Position numbers and translations under genes: made by a program
Shown: piece after piece, positions 1 to 9,702 of the stretch
How the letters are laid out: every line of letters begins with the position of its first letter
How positions within the stretch are numbered: position 1 is the stretch's first letter
Source: Stenotrophomonas raiganjensis (SeqCode)
Lineage (GTDB): Bacteria > Pseudomonadota > Gammaproteobacteria > Xanthomonadales > Xanthomonadaceae
Length of the DNA: 64,000 nt
Assembly: GCF_030658505.1 (NCBI RefSeq)
Contig: NZ_JAUTXR010000140.1
Location: 1-64,000 of the forward strand
Reading direction: 5' to 3'
The notes under the pieces: generated by a model
Databases searched by the model: none
Seen by the model: only the letters and a program-made list of their open reading frames with translations
Told to the model about the DNA's origin: nothing

Positions 1-264
1 CCGCGCGGTGACCATGATCACCGGCACGTCGCTGCTGGCGCGCAGTTCGCGGCACAGGTCCACGCCATCGCGCTGCGGCAGCATCAGGTCCAGCAGCACC
101 AGGTCGGGTTGATAGCGCGCGAAGGCGTCGATCACCTGGCCGCCGTCGTCCACCCATTCACTGGTCATGCCGGCGGCCGCGAGGTAGTCACGCAGCACCG
201 AGGCCAGGCGTGGCTCGTCCTCGACGATCAGGATCCTGGCGGCGTCGATGGGGGACGTGCTCAT
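1..264 (-). CDS. smeR: Two-component response regulator SmeR (partial, C-terminus outside window)
   Basis: The visible 88 residues are the start of a receiver domain: an ILIVEDEPRLASVL acidic pocket, then LVLLDLMLPQRDGVDLC with the phosphoacceptor Asp, then the VIMVTAR strand. The DNA-binding domain lies beyond base 1. The ATG overlaps the stop of the kinase gene by four bases (ATGA), so the two are translationally coupled. With the kinase and the divergent RND pump this matches the smeSR-smeABC arrangement known in S. maltophilia, where SmeR activates smeABC. The family (OmpR/BaeR-like) is inferred from the receiver domain and context because the effector domain cannot be seen. Confidence 0.9.
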   Translation of the reverse strand, partial: MSTSPIDAARILIVEDEPRLASVLRDYLAAAGMTSEWVDDGGQVIDAFARYQPDLVLLDLMLPQRDGVDLCRELRASSDVPVIMVTAR

Positions 265-1652
265 GCAGGCTCCGGCAGGGTGATGACCACGCGCAGCCCG
301 CCCAGTGGCGAGGGCTCGGCGTGGATGACGCCGTGGTGGGCGTGGATGATGTTGTGGCTGATGGCCAGGCCCAGCCCGCTGCCGCCGCTGGCCCGGTTGC
401 GCGAGCTCTCCACCCGGTAGAAGCGCTCGAACAGCAGCGCGCACTTGTCCGCCGGCACGCCTGGCGCGGTGTCTTCCACGATCAGCTGCACGCCGGCAGG
501 CACGCGCGCGGCCTGCACGCGTACGCGGCCCCCGGCGTGGGTGTAGCGCAATGCGTTCTCCAGCAGGTTGGCCAGCACCTGCTGCAGGCGCCGTTCGTCG
601 CCGGACACCTGCAACGGTATCGCGGGCAGATCTTCTTCCAGTGCCAGGCCTGCATTGGCGAAGCGCACGCGCATGCCATTGAGTTCGCTGCGCAGCAGCG
701 CCACCAGGTCCAGCGGCGCGAAGCGGTAGGCCAGGCCACCGGACTGGGTCATCGACAGGTCGTGCAGGTCGTCGACCAGCTTGCCCAGCTGGCGGATCTC
801 GCTCTGCAGGCCCACCAGGTTGGCGCGGTCCAGCGGACGGATGCCATCTTCGATCGCTTCCAGCTCCGCGCGCACCACCGCCAGTGGCGTGCGCAGTTCA
901 TGCGAGATGTCGGCAATGAAGGCGCGGCGGTTGCGCTCGGTGTCATCCAGCGCCTGCGCCATCCGGTTGAAGTCGTTGACCAGTGCATCCAGCTCGTCAT
1001 CGCTGGTGCGCTCGATGCGGGTGGCATAGTCGCCCGCGGCGAGCCGATGCGTAGCCGCGGCGAGCTTGGCAAGGCGCTGGCGCAGCGCACGCGACACCAG
1101 CCAGGCCAGCAGCACCGTCACCAGCAGCAGCGCGATGCCGATCACCCACCACGCACGCATCTGGGTGTTGTAGAAGTTCAGGTCGTTGGTGGCGATGACG
1201 GTCTGGAACGGCACCATGCCCAGCCAGCCGACCGTGTGCCCGTCCACCTGCACGGCGTGCGGCTCGTCGTCGCTGGTGGCGTCCGGGTTGCCGGCTACGA
1301 ACCGATGCTGCGCATCGAACAGGCCCAGGCGGGAGGGAACGCCGGTCTGGTCGGACAGCGGTGGCACGGGCCCCTCGTGCCCATGGGCCAGATCCGGGCG
1401 CAGCAGCCGCGCCCAGCGGTCACTGTCGCCGCGCAGGTGCTCCCAGCCGCCGTGCGCACTGTACTCGCGCTGCAGGTGCGGCATCACGCGCTGCATGCGC
1501 AGATCGCCCTGGTCGTTGAGGTAGTCCAGGAAGCCGGTCTGGAACGCTACGCGGCTGGCAATGCCGTTCACTGCCAGCACCAGCAGGCAGGCGGTGAAGA
1601 TCGCGAGGAAGGTCTTCGCGGTCAGGCCGAATTTGAGTCGAATCTTCGCCAT
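261..1652 (-). CDS. smeS: Sensor histidine kinase SmeS
   Basis: Inner-membrane sensor kinase of 463 residues. It has an N-terminal membrane segment after a short KIRLKFGL lead, a periplasmic sensor of about 140 residues, a second membrane segment (IGIALLLVTVLLAWLV), a HAMP linker, an HisKA box SHELRTPLAVV with phosphoacceptor His251, and HATPase motifs NLLENALRYT and SGLGLAISHNI. It would phosphorylate SmeR, encoded directly downstream with an ATGA overlap. An alternative ATG four codons upstream (1664) is equally possible, and neither has a strong ribosome binding site. It is transcribed divergently from smeA, so the 130-base gap must hold both promoters. The ligand is not evident. Confidence 0.92.
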   Translation of the reverse strand: MAKIRLKFGLTAKTFLAIFTACLLVLAVNGIASRVAFQTGFLDYLNDQGDLRMQRVMPHLQREYSAHGGWEHLRGDSDRWARLLRPDLAHGHEGPVPPLSDQTGVPSRLGLFDAQHRFVAGNPDATSDDEPHAVQVDGHTVGWLGMVPFQTVIATNDLNFYNTQMRAWWVIGIALLLVTVLLAWLVSRALRQRLAKLAAATHRLAAGDYATRIERTSDDELDALVNDFNRMAQALDDTERNRRAFIADISHELRTPLAVVRAELEAIEDGIRPLDRANLVGLQSEIRQLGKLVDDLHDLSMTQSGGLAYRFAPLDLVALLRSELNGMRVRFANAGLALEEDLPAIPLQVSGDERRLQQVLANLLENALRYTHAGGRVRVQAARVPAGVQLIVEDTAPGVPADKCALLFERFYRVESSRNRASGGSGLGLAISHNIIHAHHGVIHAEPSPLGGLRVVITLPEPA

Positions 1653-1782
1653 CGCGGGGGCCATTAGCGGCGCATGCGGCGCCGAAAGCAAGCGCCAGCT
1701 GAGCCGGTCGCACAATCTCCATATTCTCTGCACAGTTCCACGGCAGCGTGCACGGGTCAACGCAAGGCCCCCACGCCCCCTC
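1653..1782. promoter_or_regulatory. Divergent smeSR / smeABC control region
   Basis: This 130-base gap separates the divergent smeS and smeA starts. On the plus strand TATTCT (1722-1727) is a fair -10 hexamer, with a weak -35 (CTGAGC, 1699-1704) at 17-base spacing, which would give a leader of about 50 bases for smeA. No good SmeR repeat could be identified by eye. Confidence 0.4.
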
Positions 1783-2979
1783 ATGTCACTCCTGCGCCCG
1801 CTGTCCCGTTCCCCCCGTCCGCTGTTGCTGCCCCTGCTGCTGGCCCTGGCGGCCTGCTCGGCGGGCAGGACCGAGGCCCCGGCCACCCCCGAAGTGGGCG
1901 TCATCACTGCTCGCGCGCAGCCGCTGGCCCTGCAGCAGACCCTGCCCGGCCGTGCCGTACCGTTCGAGGTGTCCGAGGTGCGCCCGCAGATTGGTGGGCT
2001 GATCCGCCAGCGGTTGTTCACCGAAGGCCAGCAGGTCAAGGCTGGCCAGCTGCTGTACCAGGTCGATCCGGCGCCGTACCAGGCCGCCTTCGATACCGCC
2101 CGTGGCCAGCTGGCACAGGCCGAGGCCACCGTGCTGTCGGCGCAGCCCAGGGCCGAGCGCACCCGCACGCTGCTGGGCCTGGATGCGGCCAGCAAGCAGG
2201 ACGCCGACGACGCTACCTCGGCACTGAAGCAGGCGCAGGCCAATGTGATCGCCGCGCGCGCCGCGCTGCAGGCCGCCCGCATCAACCTCGACTACACCCG
2301 GGTGACCGCACCGATCGCGGGCCGCATCGGCACCTCCAGCGTCACCGCCGGCGCGCTGGTCGCTGCCGGCCAGGACGCGGCGCTGGCGACCATCCAGCGG
2401 TTGGACCCGGTCTATCTGGACGTGACCCAGTCCAGCACGCAGATGCTGGCGCTGCGCAAGCAGCTCGATGCCGGCCTGGTGAAGGCCATTGATGGCAAGG
2501 CGCAGGTGAAGGTGCTGCTGGAGGACGGCAGCACCTACGCGCATGAAGGCACGCTGGAGTTCGTCGGCAGCGTGGTCGATCCGGGCACCGGCAACGTGGT
2601 GCTGCGCGCGGTCATTCCGAATCCGGACGGCCTGCTGCTGCCGGGCATGTACCTGAAGGCGGTGCTGCCGATGGCCACCGATGCGCGTGCCCTGCTGGTG
2701 CCGCAGAAGGCGGTGGTGCGCAACGAACGTGGCGAGCCGCTGCTGCGCCTGCTCGATGCCAGGGACCATGTGATCGAGCGCCGGGTCAGTACTGGCCAGG
2801 TGGTCGGCAACCAGTGGCAGATCACCGACGGACTGAAGGCTGGCGAACGGGTGATCGTCAGCAACGGTAGTGCGGTATCGCTTGGCCAGCAGGTGAAGGC
2901 GGTGGCAGCCACCACGGCGCAGCTGGCAGCGATGCCAGCGGTCGATCCGAACGGCAACACCGACGAAAAGTCGCACTGA
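1783..2979 (+). CDS. smeA: RND efflux periplasmic adaptor lipoprotein SmeA
   Basis: Membrane fusion protein of 398 residues that links the SmeB pump to the SmeC outer-membrane channel. The N-terminus is a lipoprotein signal ending LLALAAC, so the mature protein is anchored to the inner membrane by a lipidated Cys. It has a split lipoyl/barrel-sandwich domain (RPQIGGLIRQRLF and LDYTRVTAPIAGRIG) flanking an Ala/Gln-rich coiled-coil hairpin, then a beta-barrel and membrane-proximal domain. Length and order fit AcrA/MexA/SmeA. The ATG was chosen because it begins the lipoprotein signal; upstream in-frame codons lie in the promoter region. It is followed after 12 bases by smeB. Confidence 0.93.
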   Translation: MSLLRPLSRSPRPLLLPLLLALAACSAGRTEAPATPEVGVITARAQPLALQQTLPGRAVPFEVSEVRPQIGGLIRQRLFTEGQQVKAGQLLYQVDPAPYQAAFDTARGQLAQAEATVLSAQPRAERTRTLLGLDAASKQDADDATSALKQAQANVIAARAALQAARINLDYTRVTAPIAGRIGTSSVTAGALVAAGQDAALATIQRLDPVYLDVTQSSTQMLALRKQLDAGLVKAIDGKAQVKVLLEDGSTYAHEGTLEFVGSVVDPGTGNVVLRAVIPNPDGLLLPGMYLKAVLPMATDARALLVPQKAVVRNERGEPLLRLLDARDHVIERRVSTGQVVGNQWQITDGLKAGERVIVSNGSAVSLGQQVKAVAATTAQLAAMPAVDPNGNTDEKSH

Positions 2980-2991
2980 GGCCTGCCGCGC

Positions 2992-5900
2992 ATGGTTCGT
3001 TTCTTCATCGACCGGCCGATCTTCGCCTGGGTGATCGCCATCGCGGTCAGCCTGCTCGGCCTGCTCGCGATCCTGATCCTGCCGGTGGACCGCTACCCGC
3101 AGATCGCTCCCCCCACCATCACCATCCGCGCCACCTACACCGGCGCCTCCTCGCAGACCGTGGAAAACGCGGTCACCCAGGTCATCGAGCAGTCCCAGCA
3201 GAGCCTGGACCACCTGATGTACATGACCTCGACCAGTGCCTCCGATGGCTCGGCGCAGGTCAACCTGGTGTTCGCCACCGGTACCAACCCGGATACCGCG
3301 CAGGTGCAGGTGCAGAACCAGCTGCAGGCGGCGATGGCCACGCTACCGCAGGCGGTGCAGCAGAACGGCCTGACCATCACCAAGTCCAGTGGCTCGATCT
3401 TCGAGGTGCTGTCGTTCACCAGCGAAGACGGCAGCATGGACAACTTCGATGTCGCCAACTTCATGGAGGCGCGCATCGATGACCAGATCAGCCGCGTCAG
3501 TGGTGTCGGCAACATCCAGCCGATCGGCCAGGAATACGCCATGCGTATCTGGCTGGACCCGGAGAAGATGCGCCAGTACGCGCTGATGCCGTCGGACATC
3601 GAGACCGCACTGCAGGCACAGAACACCGACGTATCGGCTGGTGAGCTGGGTGGCCAGCCGGCGCTGAAGGGCCAGCAGCTGGACGCCACCGTCACCGCGC
3701 GCAGCCGCCTGCACACGCCCGAACAGTTCGCGCAGGTGGTGCTGAAGGCCGATGCCAACAGCAGCGTGGTGCACTTGGGCGACGTGGCGAAGATCGGCCT
3801 GGGTCCGGAGAGTTACGACAGCATCAGTACCTTCAACGGCAAGCCGTCGGCGTCGCTGGGCATCGAGCTCAATGCGGGCGCCAATGCCATCGCCGTGTCC
3901 AAGGCCATCGAGACCCGCCTGCAGCAGCTGCAGAAGTACTGGCCACACGGCTACACCTACCACGTGGCGTTCACCACCACGCCGTTCGTGACCATCTCGC
4001 TGAAGGAAGTGGTGATCACCCTGATCGAGGCGATCATCCTGGTGGTGCTGGTGATGTACCTGTTCCTGCAGAACTGGCGCGCCACGCTGATCCCGACCAT
4101 CGCGGTGCCGGTGGTGCTGCTGGGCACATTCGGCGTGCTGGCGGCCTTTGGCTATTCGATCAACACGCTGACCATGTTCGCACTGGTGCTGGCCATCGGC
4201 CTGCTGGTGGACGATGCCATCGTGGTGGTGGAGAACGTGGAGCGGGTGATGACCTTCGAAGGGCTGGCGCCGAAGCCGGCCACGCTGAAGGCGATGGGCC
4301 AGATCACCGGCGCGCTGGTCGGCATCGTGCTGGTGCTGACCGCGGTGTTCCTGCCGATGGCGTTCTTCAGCGGTGTCACCGGCGTGATCTATCGCCAGTT
4401 CTCGGTGACGATCGCCGCCGCGATGATCCTGTCGGTGCTGGTGGCGATGACCATCACCCCGGCGCTGTGCGGCAGCATCCTGCACCAGATTCCCAAGGGC
4501 GGCCATCCGCATGGTGACCACGGCGGTGAGCCGAGCCTGCTGGGCAAGTTCTTCATCTGGTTCAACCACCGTTTCGAGCGTACGTCCAACGGCCTGCGTC
4601 GTCGGGTGGATGGCTTCCTTGGCCGGCGCACGCTGGGCGTGGTGTTCTACCTGGTGCTGAGCGTGGCCACCGGCCTGCTGCTGTGGCACCTGCCGGGCGC
4701 GTTCCTGCCCGACGAGGACCAGGGCATGCTCAACGCGCTGGTGAAGCTGCCGGCCGGTTCCACCCTGGAGCAGACCCGCGCGGTGATGGATCGCCTGAGT
4801 GCCGCTGCGGTGAAGGACGACAGCGTGCTGTCGATCCAGGCTACCGCCGGTTTCAGCGTCACCGGCAGCGGCCAGAACGTCGGCCAGGCCTTCATTCGCC
4901 TGAAGGACTGGGATGATCGCAAGGATGACGCCGACACCATTGCCGCGCGGTTGACCGCGGCAATGGCCAGCGTGCCCGATGCGCAGGTGTTCATCACCTC
5001 GCCACCGGCCATCCTCGGCCTCGGCGATGCGGGGGGCTTCACCCTGGAACTGCAGGACGAAGGCGGTGCCGGCCATGCCGCCGCCGTGGCCGCGCGCAAC
5101 ACTCTGCTGGAGAAAGCCGCCAAGGACCCGAAGCTGGTCAACGTGCGCTACGCCAGCCTGGAAGACGCGCCGGTGTATGCGGTGAAGGTGGACGACGCCA
5201 AGGCGCAGGCGATGGGCGTGAACCCGCAGGACATCAATGACACCTTGAATGCGGCCTTGGGTGGCGACTTCGTCAACAACTTCATCTACAAGGGCCGCAT
5301 CAAGAAGGTGTTCATCCAGGGCACCGCCGAAGCACGCATGCAGCCGCAGGACATCGAGCGCTGGAGCGTGCGCAACCAGGCCGGGCAGATGGTGCCGCTG
5401 TCGTCGCTGATCAGCACGCACTGGTCCAGTGCGCCGGCCGCACTGCAGCGCTACAACGGCATCTCGGCGATGGAAATCACCGGCCAGCCGGCACCGGGCG
5501 TCAGCTCCGGCGAGGCGATGGCCGAGATCGCGCGGCTGGCCGACACGCTGCCGGAAGGTTTCAGCCATGCCTGGTCGGACATGGCCTACCAGGAACAGCT
5601 GTCGGGCAACCAGGCGCCGATGCTGTATGCCATCTCGCTGCTGTTCGTGTTCCTGTGCCTGGCGGCGCTGTATGAAAGCTGGGCGGTGCCGTTCGCGGTG
5701 ATGCTGGCGGTGCCGGTGGGCGTGTTCGGCGCGGTGCTGATGATGAACCTGCGTGGCCTCAACAACGACGTGTACTTCCAGGTCGGCCTGCTGACCACGA
5801 TTGGCCTGGCAGCAAAGAACGGCATCCTGATCGTCGAATTCGCGCGCATCCTCGAACAGCAGGGCAAGAGCACCCGCGAAGCGATCCTGCAGGCGGTCTA

Positions 5901-6141
5901 TCTGCGGCTGCGGCCGATCGTGATGACCTCGCTGGCGTTCCTGATGGGCGTGCTGCCGCTGGTGTTCGCCACCGGCGCCGGTTCGGCCGCGCGCCGTTCG
6001 CTGGGTACTGGCGTGGCCGGTGGTACGGTCGCCTCGATGGTGCTTGGCATGTTCTTCGTGCCGTTGTTCTACCTGCTGGTGCGCCGCATGTTCCCGGGCC
6101 GCGCGCCGGCCGACGCCACTGCCCCGGAGGCCAGCCCATGA
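2992..6141 (+). CDS. smeB: RND multidrug efflux pump SmeB
   Basis: Inner-membrane, proton-driven hydrophobe/amphiphile efflux pump of 1049 residues, the usual AcrB/MexB size. It opens with MVRFFIDRPIFAWVIAI, the hallmark HAE1 start. It has two large periplasmic loops and twelve membrane helices. Helix 4 carries LAIGLLVDDAIVVVENVER, with the adjacent Asp pair used in proton relay. The C-terminal half repeats the fold (VGLLTTIGLAAKNGILIVEFA). A small His/Gly-rich stretch, GGHPHGDHGGEP, sits in the cytoplasmic loop between the halves and is less conserved in the family. It works with SmeA and SmeC, and its stop overlaps smeC by four bases. Confidence 0.95.
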   Translation: MVRFFIDRPIFAWVIAIAVSLLGLLAILILPVDRYPQIAPPTITIRATYTGASSQTVENAVTQVIEQSQQSLDHLMYMTSTSASDGSAQVNLVFATGTNPDTAQVQVQNQLQAAMATLPQAVQQNGLTITKSSGSIFEVLSFTSEDGSMDNFDVANFMEARIDDQISRVSGVGNIQPIGQEYAMRIWLDPEKMRQYALMPSDIETALQAQNTDVSAGELGGQPALKGQQLDATVTARSRLHTPEQFAQVVLKADANSSVVHLGDVAKIGLGPESYDSISTFNGKPSASLGIELNAGANAIAVSKAIETRLQQLQKYWPHGYTYHVAFTTTPFVTISLKEVVITLIEAIILVVLVMYLFLQNWRATLIPTIAVPVVLLGTFGVLAAFGYSINTLTMFALVLAIGLLVDDAIVVVENVERVMTFEGLAPKPATLKAMGQITGALVGIVLVLTAVFLPMAFFSGVTGVIYRQFSVTIAAAMILSVLVAMTITPALCGSILHQIPKGGHPHGDHGGEPSLLGKFFIWFNHRFERTSNGLRRRVDGFLGRRTLGVVFYLVLSVATGLLLWHLPGAFLPDEDQGMLNALVKLPAGSTLEQTRAVMDRLSAAAVKDDSVLSIQATAGFSVTGSGQNVGQAFIRLKDWDDRKDDADTIAARLTAAMASVPDAQVFITSPPAILGLGDAGGFTLELQDEGGAGHAAAVAARNTLLEKAAKDPKLVNVRYASLEDAPVYAVKVDDAKAQAMGVNPQDINDTLNAALGGDFVNNFIYKGRIKKVFIQGTAEARMQPQDIERWSVRNQAGQMVPLSSLISTHWSSAPAALQRYNGISAMEITGQPAPGVSSGEAMAEIARLADTLPEGFSHAWSDMAYQEQLSGNQAPMLYAISLLFVFLCLAALYESWAVPFAVMLAVPVGVFGAVLMMNLRGLNNDVYFQVGLLTTIGLAAKNGILIVEFARILEQQGKSTREAILQAVYLRLRPIVMTSLAFLMGVLPLVFATGAGSAARRSLGTGVAGGTVASMVLGMFFVPLFYLLVRRMFPGRAPADATAPEASP

Positions 6142-7553
6142 AGCCGATGCTGCTGCGCGCCCTTGCGGCCGCAACGATGACCACCGTGCTGGGCGGCTGC
6201 GTGAGCATGGCGCCGCACTACCAGAGGCCCGAGGCCCCGGTGCGGGGGCAGTTCGGCAACGCGGCAACGGGCGAGGCTGATCCTGCGCTGGCGATGCCGG
6301 CTTGGCGCGAAGTCTTCCTCGAGCCACGCCTGCAGCAGGTGATCGCGCTGGCGCTGCAGAACAACCGCGACCTGCGCGTGGCCGTGCTGCAGGTGGAGAA
6401 GGAACGGGCGCAGTACCGTATCCAGCGTGCGGCGCTGCTGCCGTCGGTGGATGCCAGTGGCAGCGTCACCCGTTCGCGCGTGAGCGATGCCAACAGCGAG
6501 ACCGGTGCCACCCAGGTAACCGAATCCGATGCCGTGCAGGTGGGTATCAGCAGTTGGGAACTGGATCTGTTCGGACGCATCCGCAGCCTGAAGAACGAGG
6601 CCCTGCAGAACTGGCTGGCCAGCGCCGAGAACCAGCGCGCCGCGCGCACCAGCCTGGTGGCCGAAGTGGCCACGGCGTGGCTGGCGCTGGCGGCCGACGA
6701 GCAGTCGCTGGCGTTCACCCGGCAGACGCTGGACAGCCAGCAGCAGACCCTGCAGCGCACCGAGGCCCGCCATGCACAAGGCCTGGCTTCGGGCCTGGAC
6801 CTGTCGCAGGTGCAGGCCAGCGTGGACGCCGCGCGCGGTGCGCTGGCCAAGCTGCAGACCCAGCAGGCGCAGGATCGCGATGCGCTGCAGCTGCTGGTCG
6901 GTGCACCGCTGGACGCGGCACTGCTGCCCAGCGCACAGGCGCTGGACGGCACCGTGGCGCTGGCGCCGCTGCCCGCCAACCTGCCGTCCAGCGTGTTGTT
7001 GCAGCGCCCGGACGTGCTGTCCGCCGAACACGCGCTGCAGGCGGCCAACGCCGATATCGGTGCCGCGCGCGCCGCGTTCTTCCCGACGCTGACGTTGACC
7101 GCCAACTACGGCCACAGCTCCACCGCGTTGTCGACGCTGTTCTCGGCCGGCACCCGCGGCTGGTCGTTCGCCCCCAGCATCACCGCGCCGATCTTCCACG
7201 CCGGTGCGTTGAAGGCATCGCTGGATGCCTCGAAGATCGGCAAGGACATCGGCGTCGCGCAGTACGAGAAGGCGATCCAGCAGGCCTTCAGTGAAGTGGC
7301 CGATGCGCTGGCCACGCGTGATCACCTGACTGCGCAGATGGACGCACAGCGCGCGTTGGTCGCTGCCAGCCAGCGCAGCTACACGCTGGCCGATGCGCGT
7401 TACCGCACCGGGCTGGATGGCTATCTGCAGGCACTGGATGCACAGCGCAGCCTGTATGCCGCGCAGCAGGACCTGATTGCCCTGCAACAGCAGGACGCGG
7501 GCAACCGGGTGACGTTGTTCAAGGTGCTGGGCGGCGGTGCCGACGCACGCTAG
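6138..7553 (+). CDS. smeC: Outer-membrane efflux channel lipoprotein SmeC
   Basis: TolC/OprM-type channel of 471 residues completing the SmeABC tripartite pump. The lipoprotein signal ends TVLGGC followed by VSMAPHYQRPEAP, the typical NodT-family start. Two OEP repeats follow, with long helices rich in Ala, Gln and Leu (for example around residues 170-250 and 380-450), which form the periplasmic tunnel. Translation is coupled to smeB through an ATGA overlap. Published work reported that SmeC matters for resistance even independently of SmeAB; that is outside knowledge, not visible here. Confidence 0.93.
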   Translation: MKPMLLRALAAATMTTVLGGCVSMAPHYQRPEAPVRGQFGNAATGEADPALAMPAWREVFLEPRLQQVIALALQNNRDLRVAVLQVEKERAQYRIQRAALLPSVDASGSVTRSRVSDANSETGATQVTESDAVQVGISSWELDLFGRIRSLKNEALQNWLASAENQRAARTSLVAEVATAWLALAADEQSLAFTRQTLDSQQQTLQRTEARHAQGLASGLDLSQVQASVDAARGALAKLQTQQAQDRDALQLLVGAPLDAALLPSAQALDGTVALAPLPANLPSSVLLQRPDVLSAEHALQAANADIGAARAAFFPTLTLTANYGHSSTALSTLFSAGTRGWSFAPSITAPIFHAGALKASLDASKIGKDIGVAQYEKAIQQAFSEVADALATRDHLTAQMDAQRALVAASQRSYTLADARYRTGLDGYLQALDAQRSLYAAQQDLIALQQQDAGNRVTLFKVLGGGADAR

Positions 7554-7590
7554 CGCGTTCGCCAATGTGGGTGCGTCTTCCGCTCCGGTG

Positions 7591-7653
7591 GGTGCCGGAC
7601 CTTGGTCGGCACGGAGGCCTTGGTAGCTGCCGACCAAGGTCGGCAGCTACCAA
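7591..7653. repeat. SMAG-like repeat pair between convergent smeC and mnmG
   Basis: The second unit is a perfect 16-base inverted repeat with a two-base loop (7620-7635 / 7638-7653) headed by GTAG. The first unit (GTGCC...GGCAC, 7591-7612) is an imperfect hairpin with one extra base. They match the GTAG-headed hairpins known as SMAGs in S. maltophilia. Lying between two converging genes, they could protect or end both transcripts. Confidence 0.8.
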
Positions 7654-7668
7654 GGAGGTGCGACCGGG

Positions 7669-9558
7669 TTACGCCACGCGGCCGCGGCGCGCGCGCTCCA
7701 GGTGGACCAGCAGCAGCGAGATCGCCGCCGGGGTCATGCCCGGGATGCGCTGCGCCTGGCCGATGGTCTGCGGGCGCACGCGCTCCAGCTTCTGCAGTGC
7801 TTCGGCCGACAGCCCGCGCACCGTCGCATAGTCGAATGCCTCGGCAATCGGCGTGGCCTCATGCCGCTGCTGGCGCTCGATCTCCTCGCGCTGGCGGTCC
7901 AGGTAGCCGGCGTACTTCACGCCGATCTCCACCTGCTCGGCCACCTTGGCGTCGGCCACGGCCGGGCCCAGCGACGGTACCTGCATCAGCTGCGCGTAAT
8001 CCAGTTCGGGGCGCTTGATCAGGTCCAGTACGTTGGTTTCGCGACTGACCACCACGCCCAGGGTGTCCTGCACCTCACGGCCCAGCGCATTGGCCGGGGT
8101 GGCCCACAGCGCGCCCAGGCGCGCGCGCTCGGCGGCGACCGCGGCCTGCTTGGTCTCGAACGCACTCCAGCGACGATCATCCACCAGGCCCATCTCGCGG
8201 CCGGTTGGCGTCAGGCGCTGGTCGGCATTGTCCTCGCGCAGCTGCAGGCGATACTCGGCGCGGCTGGTGAACATGCGGTACGGCTCGTTGGTGCCGTGGG
8301 TGATCAGGTCATCCACCAGCACGCCCAGGTAAGCCTCGTCGCGACGCGGGCACCAACCCTCCAGCCCGCGCACCTGGCGTGCAGCGTTGAGGCCGGCCAG
8401 CAGGCCCTGCGCGGCGGCCTCTTCATAGCCGGTGGTGCCGTTGATCTGGCCGGCGAAGAACAGGCCGTTGACCAGCTTGGTTTCCAGCGAGGCCTTCAGC
8501 CCGCGCGGATCGAAGAAGTCGTATTCGATCGCGTAGCCGGGGCGGGTGATGTGCGCGTTCCCGAAGCCACGGATGCTGCGCACCATCTCCAGCTGCACGT
8601 CGAACGGCAGCGAGGTCGAGATGCCGTTGGGGTAGATCTCGACGATGCCCAGGCCTTCGGGTTCGACGAAGATCTGGTGGCTGGCCTTCTCGGCGAAGCG
8701 CACCACCTTGTCCTCGATGGACGGGCAGTAGCGCGGGCCGATGCCCTCGATCTGGCCGCTGTACAGCGGCGAGCGGTGCAGGGCGTCGCGGATGATCTGG
8801 TGGGTCTGCTCGGTGGTGTGGGTGATCCAGCAGCTGACCTGCTGCGGATGCTCGTCCACCGAGCCGAGGAAGGACATGACCGGCCGCGGTGAATCGCCGG
8901 GCTGCTCGTCCATCACGCTGTAGTCCAGCGAGCGGCCGTCGATGCGCGGCGGCGTGCCGGTCTTCAGGCGGTCCACCTGGAACGGACGCTCACGCAGGCG
9001 CGCGGCCAGCGTGGTGGCCGGCGGATCGCCCATGCGGCCGGCGGCGTACTGGGTCGGGCCCACGTGGATCTTGCCGGCCAGGAAGGTGCCTGCGGTCAGC
9101 ACCACCGCCTGGGCGTCGAAACGCAGGCCGGTCTGGGTGATGACCCCGCGCACGGCGTCGCCTTCGATGACCAGGTCGTCGACGGCGGCCTGGAACACGG
9201 TCAGGTTGGCCTGGCCTTCGACGATGGCGCGGATTGCCATGCGGTACAGATTGCGGTCGGCCTGGCAGCGGGTGGCGCGCACGGCCGGGCCCTTGGAGGC
9301 GTTGAGCGTGCGCCACTGGATGCCGGCGCGGTCGGCGGCGTGCGCCATCGCACCGCCGAGGGCATCGATTTCCTTGACCAGGTGGCCCTTGCCGATGCCG
9401 CCGATGGCCGGGTTGCAGCTCATCGCGCCCACCGTCTCGATGTTGTGGGTCAGCAACAGGGTGCGCGCGCCGGTACGGGCCGCGGCCAGCGCGGCTTCGG
9501 TGCCGGCGTGGCCACCGCCGATGACGATGACGTCGTAACGATGGAAGGACGGGTTCAT
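7669..9558 (-). CDS. mnmG: tRNA uridine-5-carboxymethylaminomethyl modification enzyme MnmG (GidA)
   Basis: FAD-dependent cytoplasmic enzyme of 629 residues that, with MnmE, installs the cmnm5 group on wobble uridine 34 of several tRNAs. The start [19 protein letters not shown] is the Rossmann FAD site. [19 protein letters not shown] and the [11 protein letters not shown] motif are diagnostic of the family, and the [13 protein letters not shown] segment and C-terminal helical GidA-associated domain are intact. Full family length. It appears monocistronic here, with smeC converging on its 3' end. Confidence 0.97.
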   Translation of the reverse strand: MNPSFHRYDVIVIGGGHAGTEAALAAARTGARTLLLTHNIETVGAMSCNPAIGGIGKGHLVKEIDALGGAMAHAADRAGIQWRTLNASKGPAVRATRCQADRNLYRMAIRAIVEGQANLTVFQAAVDDLVIEGDAVRGVITQTGLRFDAQAVVLTAGTFLAGKIHVGPTQYAAGRMGDPPATTLAARLRERPFQVDRLKTGTPPRIDGRSLDYSVMDEQPGDSPRPVMSFLGSVDEHPQQVSCWITHTTEQTHQIIRDALHRSPLYSGQIEGIGPRYCPSIEDKVVRFAEKASHQIFVEPEGLGIVEIYPNGISTSLPFDVQLEMVRSIRGFGNAHITRPGYAIEYDFFDPRGLKASLETKLVNGLFFAGQINGTTGYEEAAAQGLLAGLNAARQVRGLEGWCPRRDEAYLGVLVDDLITHGTNEPYRMFTSRAEYRLQLREDNADQRLTPTGREMGLVDDRRWSAFETKQAAVAAERARLGALWATPANALGREVQDTLGVVVSRETNVLDLIKRPELDYAQLMQVPSLGPAVADAKVAEQVEIGVKYAGYLDRQREEIERQQRHEATPIAEAFDYATVRGLSAEALQKLERVRPQTIGQAQRIPGMTPAAISLLLVHLERARRGRVA

Positions 9559-9675
9559 GGGGGCTGTTCAGCTGGGGGCGGGCGCGGCCGGGGCGGCGCC
9601 GGGGTGGCGATTTTAGCGCCATTCGGGGGCTGGGGCGTCGGCACTGGCCGGACCGCGTTGAAATCAGCCCTAAAG

Positions 9676-9692
9676 TTGGCAGGATTTTTGCA
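9676..9692 (+). promoter_or_regulatory. Sigma54-type (-24/-12) promoter
   Basis: TTGGCAGGATTTTTGCA has the GG and GC dinucleotides exactly ten bases apart and fits the TTGGCAcg-N4-TTGCA consensus except at one position. Transcription would start near base 9703, pointing into a stretch with no coding sequence but with strong RNA structure and a terminator. No activator binding site was identified. Confidence 0.6.
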
Positions 9693-9702
9693 GATAACCC
9701 AA

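Noticed and set aside
7591..7653. Paired repeats as a possible CRISPR or IS end
   Set aside because: Palindromic, GTAG-headed, dispersed singly or in pairs at gene ends across the window; there are no spacers and no transposase.
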